A stretch of DNA of 64,000 nucleotides from Nocardioides scoriae. Lineage in GTDB: Bacteria > Actinomycetota > Actinomycetes > Propionibacteriales > Nocardioidaceae. The notes beneath the pieces were generated by a model. That model was not told the DNA's origin. It searched no databases and saw nothing but the letters and a program-made list of their open reading frames with translations. Made by a program: the position numbers and the translations under genes. Numbering within the stretch: position 1 is the first letter of the stretch; every line of letters starts with the position of its first letter. Of this stretch, positions 51,786-61,150 are shown one piece after another. The stretch is from positions 868,001-932,000 of the forward strand of contig NZ_LT629757.1 in assembly GCF_900104965.1 (NCBI RefSeq), in the 5' to 3' direction.

Positions 51786-52625
51786 GTGTCCGTCGTCACC
51801 GGCGTCCTCGGGCTGTTCAGCGGCAAGCCTCGCAACCCCATCGGCGAGGACGGCCGGATGGCGCTCGGGGACCACTTCCGGGAGCTGCGCGCCCGCCTCA
51901 TGCGGGCGAGCCTCTACCTCGTCGTGGCCACCATCGTGGCCTTCTTCTTCTACGACCAGCTCTTCCAGCTGATCCTCGACCCCTACAACCAGGCACTGAC
52001 GATGCTGGGCGAGGACACCCAGAGCGAGGCCGTCATCAGCGGCATCGGCTCCCCGCTGCTGCTGCAGATCAAGCTGTGCACGATGGCAGCGGTCGTGGCG
52101 ACCTCGCCGCTGTGGCTCTACGAGATCTGGGGCTTCATCGTCCCGGGCCTGCACGCGCAGGAGAAGCGCTGGACCCGGCTGTTCGCGGTGGTCGCCGGCC
52201 CGCTGTTCATCGCCGGCGTGGCGGTCGGCTACTACGTGCTGCCCAAGGGCATCGCCACCCTGATCGGCTTCACCCAGGACGGCCTGGTGCAGCTGACCGA
52301 CTTCGGCGAGTTCTTCAGCTTCGTGATCCGGATGCTGCTGGTCTTCGGCATCGCCTTCGAGATCCCGCTGTTCGTGGTGCTGCTCAGCCTGGCCGGGGTG
52401 ATCTCGGGCCGCTCGCTGGGACGGCACCGCCCGTGGATCATCGTCGGGGCGTTCGTCTTCGCCGCGGTCGCGACCCCGTCGACCGACCCGTTCTCGATGC
52501 TCATGCTCGCCATCCCGATGACCCTGCTGCTCTTCGTCTCCGAGCTGATCGCGCGGCTGATCGACCGCCGCCGGGGTCGCTTCGAGCACGAGCAGTGGGA
52601 CGACGACGCCGCCTCGCCGCTCTAG
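51786..52625 (+). CDS. tatC: Twin-arginine translocase subunit TatC
   Basis: 279 residues, six membrane helices. The signature DHFRELRARLMRASLYLVVA, the first periplasmic loop with conserved Pro (ILDPYNQAL), LYEIWGFIVPGL (the E-x-W-x-F-x-x-PGL motif) and RPWIIVGAFVFAAVATPSTDPFSML are all intact. GTG start. Forms the signal-peptide receptor with TatA (and a TatB encoded elsewhere). Confidence 0.95.
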   Translation: MSVVTGVLGLFSGKPRNPIGEDGRMALGDHFRELRARLMRASLYLVVATIVAFFFYDQLFQLILDPYNQALTMLGEDTQSEAVISGIGSPLLLQIKLCTMAAVVATSPLWLYEIWGFIVPGLHAQEKRWTRLFAVVAGPLFIAGVAVGYYVLPKGIATLIGFTQDGLVQLTDFGEFFSFVIRMLLVFGIAFEIPLFVVLLSLAGVISGRSLGRHRPWIIVGAFVFAAVATPSTDPFSMLMLAIPMTLLLFVSELIARLIDRRRGRFEHEQWDDDAASPL

Positions 52626-52669
52626 GCACCGTGCGGGGGCCCGCCGAGGGGCCGGGCTAGGGTTCGAGG

Positions 52670-53545
52670 GTGGCCCAGCAGATCGCGCTGCTCACCAACC
52701 CGACCTCCGGTCGGGGACGGGGAGCCCGCACCGCGCAGCAGGTGGCGCCCCGACTGCGCGACGCCGGCTACCACGTGCGCGAGCTGGTCGGCCGCGACGC
52801 CGAGGAGGCCCTCGGGCACGCCCACGCGTGCGTCGCGGACGGCGTCGAGACGGTGGTGGTCGTGGGCGGTGACGGCATGGTGCACCAGGCCGTGCAGGCG
52901 CTGGCCGGCTCCGCGTCGCGGCTCGGCGTGGTGCCCGCCGGCACGGGCAACGACGTGGCCCGCTACCTCGGCGTCCCGCGGCGCGACACCGCGGCCGCGG
53001 TCGACGTGGTGATCGGCGGCCGGGAGCGCACCATCGACCTCGGTCGAGCCGGGTCGCGCTTCTTCGTCACCGTGCTGGCCGCGGGCTTCGACGCGGTGGT
53101 CAACGAGCGCGCCAACACCATGTCCTGGCCGCGCGGCCAGATGCGCTACAACCTGGCCACCCTGGCCGAGCTGCGCACGCTGCAGCCCATCCCCTACACC
53201 CTGGAGGTCGACGGCGACGTGGAGCGATTCGAGGCGACCGTCGTGGCCGTGGGCAACGGCCCGTCCTTCGGCGGCGGGCTGCGCATCACCGAGGGGGCGA
53301 GCCTCGACGACGGGCTGCTCGACGTCGTGGTGATCGAGCCGCTGACCCGGCGCGGACTGGTGCGGACCTACCCCCGGCTCTTCGACGGCTCGGTGGCCCG
53401 GCACCCGGGCTACCGCCACCGGCGGGCCCGCTCGGTGACGGTCGCCGCACCCGGCATCACGGCGTACGCCGACGGGGAGCGGGTCGGCGCGCTGCCCCTC
53501 ACCGTCGAGGTGGCCCCCGCCGCCCTCCGGGTACTGGTGCCGTGA
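52670..53545 (+). CDS. Diacylglycerol/sphingosine kinase family lipid kinase
   Basis: 291 residues. The catalytic motifs VVVGGDGMVHQAVQALAG and VVPAGTGNDVARYLG are those of YegS/DagK-like kinases; the C-terminal domain has NGPSFGGGLRI and DDGLLDVVVIEPL. Probable phosphorylation of diacylglycerol in phospholipid turnover. TAGGGT lies 6 nt before the GTG (leaderless). The stop overlaps the helicase start, so the two are coupled. Confidence 0.92.
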   Translation: MAQQIALLTNPTSGRGRGARTAQQVAPRLRDAGYHVRELVGRDAEEALGHAHACVADGVETVVVVGGDGMVHQAVQALAGSASRLGVVPAGTGNDVARYLGVPRRDTAAAVDVVIGGRERTIDLGRAGSRFFVTVLAAGFDAVVNERANTMSWPRGQMRYNLATLAELRTLQPIPYTLEVDGDVERFEATVVAVGNGPSFGGGLRITEGASLDDGLLDVVVIEPLTRRGLVRTYPRLFDGSVARHPGYRHRRARSVTVAAPGITAYADGERVGALPLTVEVAPAALRVLVP

Positions 53546-56370
53546 TGACCGACGACCAGAGCGCCTCCGCCCGCTACGCCCGCTACCGCCGCAACCGCGA
53601 GCACCCCATGCTCGCCGACTTCGCCTCGCGGATGTCCTTCACGCTCGACGACTTCCAGGTCCGCGCCTGCCGCGAGCTGGAGGAGGGCCGCTCGGTCCTG
53701 GTGGCCGCACCGACCGGCTCGGGCAAGACCATCGTCGGCGAGTTCGCCGTCCACCTCGCGCTGGAGACCGGCCGCAAGGCGTTCTACACCACGCCCATCA
53801 AGGCGCTGTCGAACCAGAAGTTCCACGACCTCTCGGTGCGCTACGGCGCCGACAACGTCGGCCTGCTCACCGGCGACAACAGCATCAACGGCGAGGCGCC
53901 CGTGGTCGTGATGACCACCGAGGTCCTCCGCAACATGCTGTACGCCGGCTCGCGGACCCTCGAGACCCTCGGGTTCGTGGTCATGGACGAGGTGCACTAC
54001 CTCGCCGACCGGATGCGTGGTGCGGTCTGGGAGGAGGTCATCATCCACCTGCCCGACTCGGTGGCCGTGGCCTCGCTCTCGGCGACCGTGAGCAACGCCG
54101 AGGAGTTCGGCGAGTGGCTCGGCACCGTGCGGGGCGAGACGACCACGATCGTGGAGGAGCGGCGACCGGTGCCGCTCTACCAGCACGTCATCGCCGGGCG
54201 CCGGATGTACGACCTGTTCGCCGACGAGGGCTCCACCGACCCCGCCGAGCTGGAGAAGCACGACCGCGAGCCCAAGGTGAACCCCCAGCTGGTGCGGCTG
54301 GCGCGCGACGACTGGGCGCGCGGCCGGATGAAGGACCGGCGCGCGCCGCGGGGCGGCAAGCGCCCGCAATCGGGGTCCCAGGGGTCCCGCGGCGCCTGGA
54401 CGCCCACCCGCGCCCAGGTCGTCGAGCAGCTCGACCGGGCCGGGCTGCTGCCGGCCATCGTGTTCATCTTCAGCCGGGTCGGCTGCAACGCCGCGGTGCA
54501 GCAGTGCCTCGACGCCAACCTCAAGCTGACCACGCCCGCGGAGCGCGACGAGATCCACGCCTTCGTCGAGGAGCGGTGCGCCAACCTGCCCGACGAGGAC
54601 CTCCAGGTGCTCGGCTACCACGAGTTCCTCGACGGCCTGACCCGCGGCATCGCGGCCCACCACGCGGGCATGCTGCCCACCTTCAAGGAGTGCGTCGAGG
54701 AGCTGTTCCTGCGCGGCCTGTGCCGGGTGGTGTTCGCGACCGAGACGCTCGCGCTCGGCATCAACATGCCCGCCCGCTCGGTCGTCATCGAGAAGCTCTC
54801 GAAGTGGAACGGCGAGACCCACGCCGACCTGTCGCCGGGGGAGTACACCCAGCTCACCGGCCGCGCCGGACGCCGCGGCATCGACGTCGAGGGCCACGGC
54901 GTGGTGTTGTGGCAGCAGGGGCTCGACCCCTCCTCGGTGGCCGGCCTCGCCTCGACCCGCACCTACCCGCTCCGCTCGAGCTTCCGGCCGTCGTACAACA
55001 TGGCGGTCAACCTGGTCCACCAGTTCGGGCGCGAGCGGGCCCGCGAGCTGCTGGAGTCGTCGTTCGCCCAGTTCCAGGCGGACAAGGCCGTCGTGGGCCT
55101 GGCCCGGCAGCTGCGCAAGAGCGAGGACGCCCTGGCGGGGTACGCCGAGGCCGCGGCCTGCGACAAGGGCGACTTCATGCAGTACGCCGGCCTGCGCCAC
55201 CAGCTCTCCGAGACCGAGCGCGACCTGGCCCGCTCACGGCGCTTCGACCGCCGCCAGGAGGTCGTGGACTCGCTCGAGGGCCTGCGCCCCGGCGACGTCA
55301 TCGACGTGCCGGCCGGCCGCTTCTCCGGCCTGGCCGTGGTCATCGACCCCGGCACCAGCGGGTCGTCGCGCGGCGCCGACCGCGAGGGTCCGCGGCCCTA
55401 CGTGCTGACCGCCGACCGGCACGCCCGGCGGCTGAGCATCGCCGACTTCCCGACCCCCGTCGGCGCCCTGACCCGGGTCAAGGTCCCGAAGAACTTCAAC
55501 GGCCGCGACCCCCAGGCGCGGCGCGACCTGGCCTCGACGCTGCGCAACCGGACCAATGGCTTCGCCCCGCCGCCGGGCCCCGGAGGGGTCGGCCACTCCG
55601 GGGGCTCGCGGTCGCCGGTCGAGGACCGGCGGATCGCCGAGCTGCGGCGCCAGCTGCGCGACCACCCCTGCCACGAGTGCCCCGACCGCGAGGACCACGC
55701 CCGCTGGGCCGAGCGCTACTTCAAGCTCGACCGCGACGCGCGCACCCTCAAGCGCCGCATCGAGCAGCGCACCAACACCATCGCGCGCCAGTTCGACCGG
55801 GTCTGCGACGTGCTGGCGGCGCTGGGCTACCTGGAGGGCAGCGGCGACTCCCTCGCCGTCACCGACCGGGGACGCACCCTGATGCGGATCTACAACGAGA
55901 TGGACCTCGTCACCGCCGAGTCGCTGCGCGCCGGGCTCTGGGACGCGCTCGACCCCTCGGAGCTGGCCGCGGTGCTGTCCACGCTGGTCTACGAGTCGCG
56001 CCGCCCCGACGACGCCGCCGCACCGCGGCTGCCCGTCGCCGGCCCGGTCCGCCAGGTGCTGGCCGACATGGTCTCGATCTGGGGCGACCTCGACGCCCTC
56101 GAGCGCGAGCACCGGCTCGACCAGCTCCACGAGCCGGACCTCGGCTTCGTGTGGGCGGCGTGGCGCTGGGCCGAGGGCGACGAGCTCGACGACATCCTGC
56201 GCGTCACCGACCTCACCGCCGGCGACTTCGTGCGGTGGGTCAAGCAGCTGCTCGACCTCGCCGACCAGGTGGCCGACGCCTCGGGGTCCAAGGCCCTGCG
56301 CACGGCCGCCCGCGAGGCGTCGTCGCGGCTGCGTCGCGGGGTCGTGGCCTACTCCTCGGTCAGCGGCTAG
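53545..56370 (+). CDS. helY: DEAD/DEAH-box helicase, Mtr4/Ski2-like (HelY)
   Basis: 941 residues. Helicase motif I AAPTGSGKTIVGEFAVH, motif II MDEVHYLADRMRGAVWEEV, motif III SLSATVSN, then the second RecA domain (FIFSRVGCNAAVQQC, FATETLALGINMPARSVVIEKL, QLTGRAGRRGIDVEGHGVV). A C-terminal half with the arch-like insertion and the DSHCT-type helical domain (YFKLDRDARTLKRRIEQRTN ... GDFVRWVKQLLDLADQVADAS) places it with Ski2/Mtr4 RNA helicases. ATG 53545 overlaps the kinase stop; GTG 53542 is an alternative. Converges on the next gene with 11 bp overlap. Confidence 0.93.
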   Translation: MTDDQSASARYARYRRNREHPMLADFASRMSFTLDDFQVRACRELEEGRSVLVAAPTGSGKTIVGEFAVHLALETGRKAFYTTPIKALSNQKFHDLSVRYGADNVGLLTGDNSINGEAPVVVMTTEVLRNMLYAGSRTLETLGFVVMDEVHYLADRMRGAVWEEVIIHLPDSVAVASLSATVSNAEEFGEWLGTVRGETTTIVEERRPVPLYQHVIAGRRMYDLFADEGSTDPAELEKHDREPKVNPQLVRLARDDWARGRMKDRRAPRGGKRPQSGSQGSRGAWTPTRAQVVEQLDRAGLLPAIVFIFSRVGCNAAVQQCLDANLKLTTPAERDEIHAFVEERCANLPDEDLQVLGYHEFLDGLTRGIAAHHAGMLPTFKECVEELFLRGLCRVVFATETLALGINMPARSVVIEKLSKWNGETHADLSPGEYTQLTGRAGRRGIDVEGHGVVLWQQGLDPSSVAGLASTRTYPLRSSFRPSYNMAVNLVHQFGRERARELLESSFAQFQADKAVVGLARQLRKSEDALAGYAEAAACDKGDFMQYAGLRHQLSETERDLARSRRFDRRQEVVDSLEGLRPGDVIDVPAGRFSGLAVVIDPGTSGSSRGADREGPRPYVLTADRHARRLSIADFPTPVGALTRVKVPKNFNGRDPQARRDLASTLRNRTNGFAPPPGPGGVGHSGGSRSPVEDRRIAELRRQLRDHPCHECPDREDHARWAERYFKLDRDARTLKRRIEQRTNTIARQFDRVCDVLAALGYLEGSGDSLAVTDRGRTLMRIYNEMDLVTAESLRAGLWDALDPSELAAVLSTLVYESRRPDDAAAPRLPVAGPVRQVLADMVSIWGDLDALEREHRLDQLHEPDLGFVWAAWRWAEGDELDDILRVTDLTAGDFVRWVKQLLDLADQVADASGSKALRTAAREASSRLRRGVVAYSSVSG

Positions 56371-57316
56371 CGGCGCCCTCCGGCGCCGCGAGCAGGGCGG
56401 CCAGCTCCTCCTCGATCAGCTCGGCGTGGAGCATCGCCCCGGCCATCGTGCCCGCGGCCCCGCTGGGGCCGACCTGCGCCATGAGGTCGGTGACGTTGCC
56501 GGCCACGTGGACGCCCTCGAGGCTGGTGCGGCCTCCCGGCTCGCTGGGGTAGTGCTGGCCCGTCCCCGTCGGGTGCGGCACCGGCTCCAGCCCGAGGTCG
56601 TCGAGCACGGCGGAGCGCGCCACCATCCGTGGCGCGACCACCACGGCGTCCAGGGGCACCGCCGTCCCGTCCTCCAGGCGCACGCCGGACAGCCGGCCCG
56701 GCTCGCCCTCCACGGCCGTCACCCGGCCGGTCACCACCCGCACCCCGGCCGCCGCCAGCCGCGGCAGGTCGGCCTCGGCCGGGGGTGCCTCGTGGGCGAG
56801 CACCACCACGTGGTCCGAGAGCCGGCTGAAGAGCACCGCCTGGTGCACGGTCACGGGGCCGGTCGAGAGCACCCCGATGCGCTGGTCGCGGACCTCCCAG
56901 CCGTGGCAGAACGGGCAGTGCAGCACCTGGTGGCCCCAGCGCTCGGCCAGCCCCGGCACGTCGGGCAGCTCGTCGACCAGCCCCGTGGTGACCAGCAGCC
57001 GCCGACCGTGGACGACCGCCCCGTCGTGGAGGTCGACCTCGAAGCCGGCCCCGGTGCGTCGGGCGCCCACGGCGAGGCCGCGGCGCACCTGCCCGCCGTA
57101 GGCCTCGAGGTCGGCGCGTCCCTGCTCCAGCAGCGCGAGCGGCGAGGCACCCTCGCGCCCCAGCAGGTTGTGCACGCCCTCGGCCGGGGCGTTGCGCGGT
57201 GACCCGGCGTCGACCACCAGCACCCGTCGCCGCGACCGCGCCAGCGCGATCGCCCCGCTGAGCCCGGCGGCCCCGCCGCCCACCACCACCACGTCGTACG
57301 CGTCCTGCTGGCCCAT
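56360..57316 (-). CDS. NAD(P)/FAD-dependent oxidoreductase, thioredoxin-reductase-like
   Basis: 318 residues. FAD Rossmann motif VVVVGGGAAGLSGAIALARS, redox pair HCPFCHGWEV (C-x-x-C) and a C-terminal VHVAGNVTDL. The NADPH motif is GVLSTGPVTVHQAV, weaker than GxGxxA, so the electron donor is uncertain. A cluster GAGGAGGA precedes the ATG. It is divergent from an XRE-cupin regulator across a palindromic site. Confidence 0.88.
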   Translation of the reverse strand: MGQQDAYDVVVVGGGAAGLSGAIALARSRRRVLVVDAGSPRNAPAEGVHNLLGREGASPLALLEQGRADLEAYGGQVRRGLAVGARRTGAGFEVDLHDGAVVHGRRLLVTTGLVDELPDVPGLAERWGHQVLHCPFCHGWEVRDQRIGVLSTGPVTVHQAVLFSRLSDHVVVLAHEAPPAEADLPRLAAAGVRVVTGRVTAVEGEPGRLSGVRLEDGTAVPLDAVVVAPRMVARSAVLDDLGLEPVPHPTGTGQHYPSEPGGRTSLEGVHVAGNVTDLMAQVGPSGAAGTMAGAMLHAELIEEELAALLAAPEGAASR

Positions 57317-57378
57317 CTGGTCCTCCTCGTCGTCGGTGGCAGCAGCCTGCGAGATCGCAGCCGTCGATGACAAACTCC

Positions 57379-57395
57379 TTTGCCGACGTGGCAAA
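57379..57395. promoter_or_regulatory. Palindromic operator between the oxidoreductase and the XRE-cupin gene
   Basis: TTTGCC-GACGT-GGCAAA, a perfect 6+6 dyad with 5-nt centre, 10 nt before the XRE-cupin start. A CAAACTCC string occurs on both sides. Size and position fit autoregulation by the HTH protein. Confidence 0.65.
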
Positions 57396-57404
57396 CTCCC
57401 CGGC

Positions 57405-57998
57405 ATGGACGAGCTCGACGACGTGCTGGACTCCGTCGGCCCCCGGCTGCGTGCGCTGCGCCTGGAGGCCGAGCTGACCCTGGCCGACCTGTCCGGCACC
57501 ACCGGCATCTCGGTCAGCACCCTGTCGCGCCTGGAGTCCGGGGGACGCCGCCCGACGCTGGAGCTGCTGCTGCCCCTGGCCCGCGCCCACGGGTTGGCGC
57601 TGGACGACCTGGTCGACACCAGCGGCGCCGACGACCCGCGGGTGGTGCAGCGCGGCGTGACGCGGGGCGGCATGACGATGGTGCCGCTGAGCCGCCGTGC
57701 GGGCGGGCTGCAGGCCTACAAACTGACCATCGCGCCCGGCCGCCGCCGTCGCACGCCGGACCCGCAGACCCACGAGGGCTACGAGTGGCTCTACGTCCTC
57801 GACGGCCGGCTGCGGATGGTGCTGGGGGAGCACGACGTGGTGCTCGAGCCGGGCGAGGTCGCCGAGTTCGACACCCGGCTGCCGCACTGGTTCGGCGGCG
57901 CCGACGAGCGCCGCGTGGAGTTCCTGTCGATCTTCGGGCGCGAGGGCGAGCGGATGCACACCCGGGCCCGGTCGACCGACACGCGCGCGGAGGACTGA
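57405..57998 (+). CDS. XRE-type HTH regulator with C-terminal cupin domain
   Basis: 197 residues. HTH at about 10-65 (RLRALRLEAELTLADLSGTTGISVSTLSRLESGGRRPT), cupin at about 110-185 (THEGYEWLYVLDGRLRMVLGEHDVVLEPGEVAEFDTRLPHWFGG). These regulators sense a small molecule in the cupin barrel. The start is fixed by conservation of the N-terminal helix; no clear ribosome-binding site. Probable regulator of the divergent oxidoreductase. Confidence 0.9.
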   Translation: MDELDDVLDSVGPRLRALRLEAELTLADLSGTTGISVSTLSRLESGGRRPTLELLLPLARAHGLALDDLVDTSGADDPRVVQRGVTRGGMTMVPLSRRAGGLQAYKLTIAPGRRRRTPDPQTHEGYEWLYVLDGRLRMVLGEHDVVLEPGEVAEFDTRLPHWFGGADERRVEFLSIFGREGERMHTRARSTDTRAED

Positions 57999-58005
57999 GC
58001 CCGGC

Positions 58006-58950
58006 TCAGCCGCGGGCGGCCAGGGTGTCCACCAGCCGCTCGACCGGGCTGGTCAGGCCCCACTGCTCGGCGATCGCGGCGAGCATCTCGGGGTCGGCCG
58101 GGGTGGCGGGCAGGGTGAGGTCGTGACCGGCCAGGTCGAGGTCGCGGACGACGGCGACCACCCGCGGGGCGACCTCGAGGTAGTCCAGCGACGCCTTGAT
58201 CTTGCCCCGGGGGCCGGGGCCGAGCCTGCCCTCGGGGTCGGAGCCCTCCGGGTCGGTCGCGGCGGCCACGATCGCGTCCAGGGTGCCGAAGCGGCCCAGC
58301 AGCGTGGCAGCGGTCTTGTCACCGACCCCGGCGACGCCCGGCAGGCCGTCGGAGGAGTCGCCGCGCAGGGTGGCGAAGGCGGCGTACTGCGCCGCGTCGA
58401 CGCCGTAGCGCGCCCGCACCCAGTCGTTGTCGACGCGCTCGTGCTTGCCGACGCCGCGGGCGGTGTAGAGCACCCGCACCTGCGCCTCGTCGTCGACGAG
58501 CTGGAACAGGTCACGGTCGCCGGTGACGATGTCGACGGGCATGCCGGCGTCGGTCGCCAGCGTGCCGATCACGTCGTCGGCCTCCATCTCCGGTGCCCCC
58601 ACCACGGCGATCCCGAAGGCGTCGAGCACAGCGCGGATGAGCGGCACCTGCTTCTGCAGCGGGTCGGGCACCTCCTCCACGTCGGGGTCGGCGGCGCGCT
58701 CGGCCACGACGCGGTGGGCCTTGTACGACGGCAGCAGGTCGACGCGCCACTGCGGTCGCCAGTCGTCGTCCCAGCAGCACGCGAGGTGCGTCGGCTGGTA
58801 CTCCTCGACGAGCCGGTTGACGAAGTCGACCAGTCCCCGCACGGCGTTGACCGGCGTGCCGTCGGGGGCGGTCACCGTGTCGGGGATGCCGAAGAAGGCG
58901 CGGAAGTAGAGCGAGGCCGTGTCGAGGAGCATCAACCGCGAGGAGGTCAC
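58006..58950 (-). CDS. Stand-alone 5'-3' exonuclease (DNA polymerase I N-domain type)
   Basis: 314 residues with the FEN/PIN-like nuclease fold: MLLDTASLYFRAFFGIPD, CWDDDWRPQWR, EMEADDVIGTLA and TGDRDLFQLV supply the metal-binding acids, and LRGDSSDGLPGVAGVGDKTAATLL is the helix-hairpin-helix. No polymerase domain is attached. Likely removes flaps or RNA primers in repair. TAGACT 7 nt before the GTG start indicates a leaderless mRNA. Confidence 0.92.
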   Translation of the reverse strand: MTSSRLMLLDTASLYFRAFFGIPDTVTAPDGTPVNAVRGLVDFVNRLVEEYQPTHLACCWDDDWRPQWRVDLLPSYKAHRVVAERAADPDVEEVPDPLQKQVPLIRAVLDAFGIAVVGAPEMEADDVIGTLATDAGMPVDIVTGDRDLFQLVDDEAQVRVLYTARGVGKHERVDNDWVRARYGVDAAQYAAFATLRGDSSDGLPGVAGVGDKTAATLLGRFGTLDAIVAAATDPEGSDPEGRLGPGPRGKIKASLDYLEVAPRVVAVVRDLDLAGHDLTLPATPADPEMLAAIAEQWGLTSPVERLVDTLAARG

Positions 58951-59006
58951 GCAGCGGAGTCTAGGAGGTGGTGGCCCCGACGGCCCCGGACGATAGGGTC
59001 ACCGCC

Positions 59007-59444
59007 GTGGAGTCCATCGACCGGCAGATCCTCCGGCTGCTCGCCGACGACGGCCGGATGTCCTACACCGACCTGGGCCGCGCGACGGGGCTCTCGACCA
59101 GCGCCGTCCACCAGCGCGTCAAGCGGCTCGAGGAGCGCGGCCTGATCCTGGGGTACGGCGCGACCATCGACCACGCGGCCGCCGGCAAGCCGCTGACGGC
59201 GTTCGTCAGCGTCGCCCCCATCGACGTCTCCCGGCCCGACGACTACCCCGATCGCCTGCGCGACATCGAGGAGATCGAGTCGTGCTGGTCGGTGGCCGGG
59301 GTCGAGTCCTACATCCTCAAGGTCCGGGTCGCCACGCCGGCGGACCTCGAGGACCTGCTCGGCCGCGTCCGGGCGGCGGCGCACGTCACCACGCGCACCA
59401 CGATCGTGCTGTCCACGCCGTACGAGAACCGCCCGCTGCACTAG
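59007..59444 (+). CDS. Lrp/AsnC family regulator
   Basis: 145 residues. HTH SIDRQILRLLADDGRMSYTDLGRATGLSTSAVHQRVKRLEERGLI, then the RAM ligand domain (ESCWSVAGVESYILKVRVATPADLEDLLGRVR) with the AG-x-E/D-type effector pocket. TAGGGT lies 7 nt before the GTG (leaderless). Local or global amino-acid response; no target is evident beside it. Confidence 0.9.
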   Translation: MESIDRQILRLLADDGRMSYTDLGRATGLSTSAVHQRVKRLEERGLILGYGATIDHAAAGKPLTAFVSVAPIDVSRPDDYPDRLRDIEEIESCWSVAGVESYILKVRVATPADLEDLLGRVRAAAHVTTRTTIVLSTPYENRPLH

Positions 59445-59451
59445 TCCCTGG

Positions 59452-60336
59452 TCAGCGGCCGGGGGGCGGGTTCGGGGGGACCTGGGCCAGCACCTCGCGC
59501 ACGCTCGTCGGGGGCCGCCCCAGGAGCCGCCCCAGCGCCGGGTCGGTGCCGGCGAAGAACCCGCCGGCGGCGGCGAGGTACATCCCGAGGGTGAAGCGGG
59601 CGACGTGCTCGGGACGCCCGGCGGCCACCTGGTCGGCCAGCCACCTCTCCGGGTCGACGACCTCGCAGGTGACGGTCCGGCCGGACAGCTCGGAGGCCAG
59701 GTCGGCCACGTCGGCGAAGGTCGGGGCCTCGGTGGCGGTCAGCGTGAGCGGGCCGTCGACGTGGTCGTCCGCGAGCAGCACGACGGCCGCTGCCTGGGCG
59801 GCGTCGTCCCGCGTGGTCCAGGAGACCGGACCGTCGGCGGGGACGGTGACGACGCCGGTCTCGCGCCAGGGCCCGGCGAGCCACGCGAGGCTGTGGGCGT
59901 AGAAGCCGTTGCGCAGCGAGGTCCAGGGCAGGCCGGAGTCGGCGAGGAGGTCCTCCGTCGCAGCGTGCACCCGGCCGGGGCCGAAGGGGCTGTCGGCGGC
60001 CGCACCCTGGTGGCTGGTGTAGAGCACGCGACCCACCCCGGCGGTCGCGGCGGCCTCGACGGCGTTGCGGTGCAGCTGCACGGTGTCGCCGCCCGGGTCG
60101 TTGGAGGACACCAGCAGGAGCTGGTCGGCGCCCGCGAAGGCCTCGGCGAGGGAGCCGGCGCCGGACCGGGGATCGGCGTAGTCGCCGCGGCGCACGGCCA
60201 CCCCGCGGTCGGCGAGGTGCCGGGCCCGGTCGGGGTCGCGGACCACGACGGTGACCTCGCTCGCGGGCAGCCGCTCGAGCAGGTGGTCGACGGTGGCGCC
60301 GTTGAGGGCGCCCGTGGCGCCGGTGACGGTGATCAT
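59452..60336 (-). CDS. NmrA/QorB-like NAD(P)-binding protein
   Basis: 294 residues. Start VTGATGALNGATVDHLLERL is the extended-SDR cofactor motif (G-x-x-G-x-x-G type), and YTSHQGAAADSPFGPG, LRNGFYAHSL and FTLGMYLAAAGGFFAGTDPALGRLLGRPPTS match the QorB-like group that acts as quinone reductase or redox sensor. Converges on lrp with 7 bp; divergent from a TetR gene, its probable regulator. Confidence 0.88.
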   Translation of the reverse strand: MITVTGATGALNGATVDHLLERLPASEVTVVVRDPDRARHLADRGVAVRRGDYADPRSGAGSLAEAFAGADQLLLVSSNDPGGDTVQLHRNAVEAAATAGVGRVLYTSHQGAAADSPFGPGRVHAATEDLLADSGLPWTSLRNGFYAHSLAWLAGPWRETGVVTVPADGPVSWTTRDDAAQAAAVVLLADDHVDGPLTLTATEAPTFADVADLASELSGRTVTCEVVDPERWLADQVAAGRPEHVARFTLGMYLAAAGGFFAGTDPALGRLLGRPPTSVREVLAQVPPNPPPGR

Positions 60337-60386
60337 GGAGGGATCCGTTCGGTGGGGTGGAGGTCGGTGCCACCAGTACTACCACC

Positions 60387-60406
60387 GATAACGCCATTGC
60401 GGTAAC
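60387..60406. promoter_or_regulatory. Imperfect dyad between the NmrA-like gene and the TetR gene
   Basis: GATAACGC-CATT-GCGGTAAC, 6 of 8 arm positions symmetric. It overlaps a TAACGT hexamer (60403-60408) 7 nt before the tetR start and so can repress both directions. Confidence 0.55.
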
Positions 60407-60415
60407 GTCGATCAC

Positions 60416-61147
60416 GTGACCGACCAGAGCACCGCCGCGGACACCCGGTCCCGGATCGTCCAGGCCGCCGCCCGGCTGCTGGGGGAGCTGGGCCACGACG
60501 GCGTCACGACGCGACGGGTGGCCGAGCAGGCGGGCGTGCAGCCCCCGGCCATCTACCGGCTGTTCGGCGACAAGGACGGCCTGCTCGACGCCGTCGCCGA
60601 GCACGTGCTCGCGACGTACGTCGCCGCCAAGGCGGCCGTCGTCGCCTCGGCCGCGGCCGACGGCACCGACCCGCTGGAGGACCTGCGCACCGGCTGGCAG
60701 GCCCAGATCGACTTCGGCCTGGCCAACCCGGCCGTCTTCCGGCTGCTCAGCGACCCCGACCGCGGGCCCGCGTCGCCGGCCGGCGCGGCCGGCCGCCGGG
60801 TGCTGGCCGCTCGTGTCCACCGCGTGGCGCAGGCCGGGCGGCTGCGCGTCGGCGAGCAGCGCGCGGTCGACCTGGTCCACGCGGCCGGCACGGGGGCGGT
60901 GCTCACGCTGCTCGCGAGCCCGCCCGAGGCGCGTGACCTGGGCGTCGCGGATGCGATGCTGGAGGCCGTGCTCGGCCACGTCCTGACCGACGCGCCCGCA
61001 CCCGGCGACGGGGGCCCGGCGGCCACGGCCGTCGCCTTCCGTGCGCTGGTGCCGCGGCTCGACGTGCTCAGCGGACCCGAACGCGCGCTGCTGCTCGACT
61101 GGCTGGACCGCGTCGTCGACGCCGCCACGGGCGGTGGCCGACGCTGA
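60416..61147 (+). CDS. TetR-family regulator
   Basis: 243 residues. HTH at about 10-56: [48 protein letters not shown]. The C-terminal ligand domain is larger than usual. Leaderless GTG. Expected to repress itself and the divergent NmrA-like gene through the dyad between them. Ends 3 bp before the convergent VOC gene. Confidence 0.9.
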   Translation: MTDQSTAADTRSRIVQAAARLLGELGHDGVTTRRVAEQAGVQPPAIYRLFGDKDGLLDAVAEHVLATYVAAKAAVVASAAADGTDPLEDLRTGWQAQIDFGLANPAVFRLLSDPDRGPASPAGAAGRRVLAARVHRVAQAGRLRVGEQRAVDLVHAAGTGAVLTLLASPPEARDLGVADAMLEAVLGHVLTDAPAPGDGGPAATAVAFRALVPRLDVLSGPERALLLDWLDRVVDAATGGGRR

Positions 61148-61150
61148 GCC

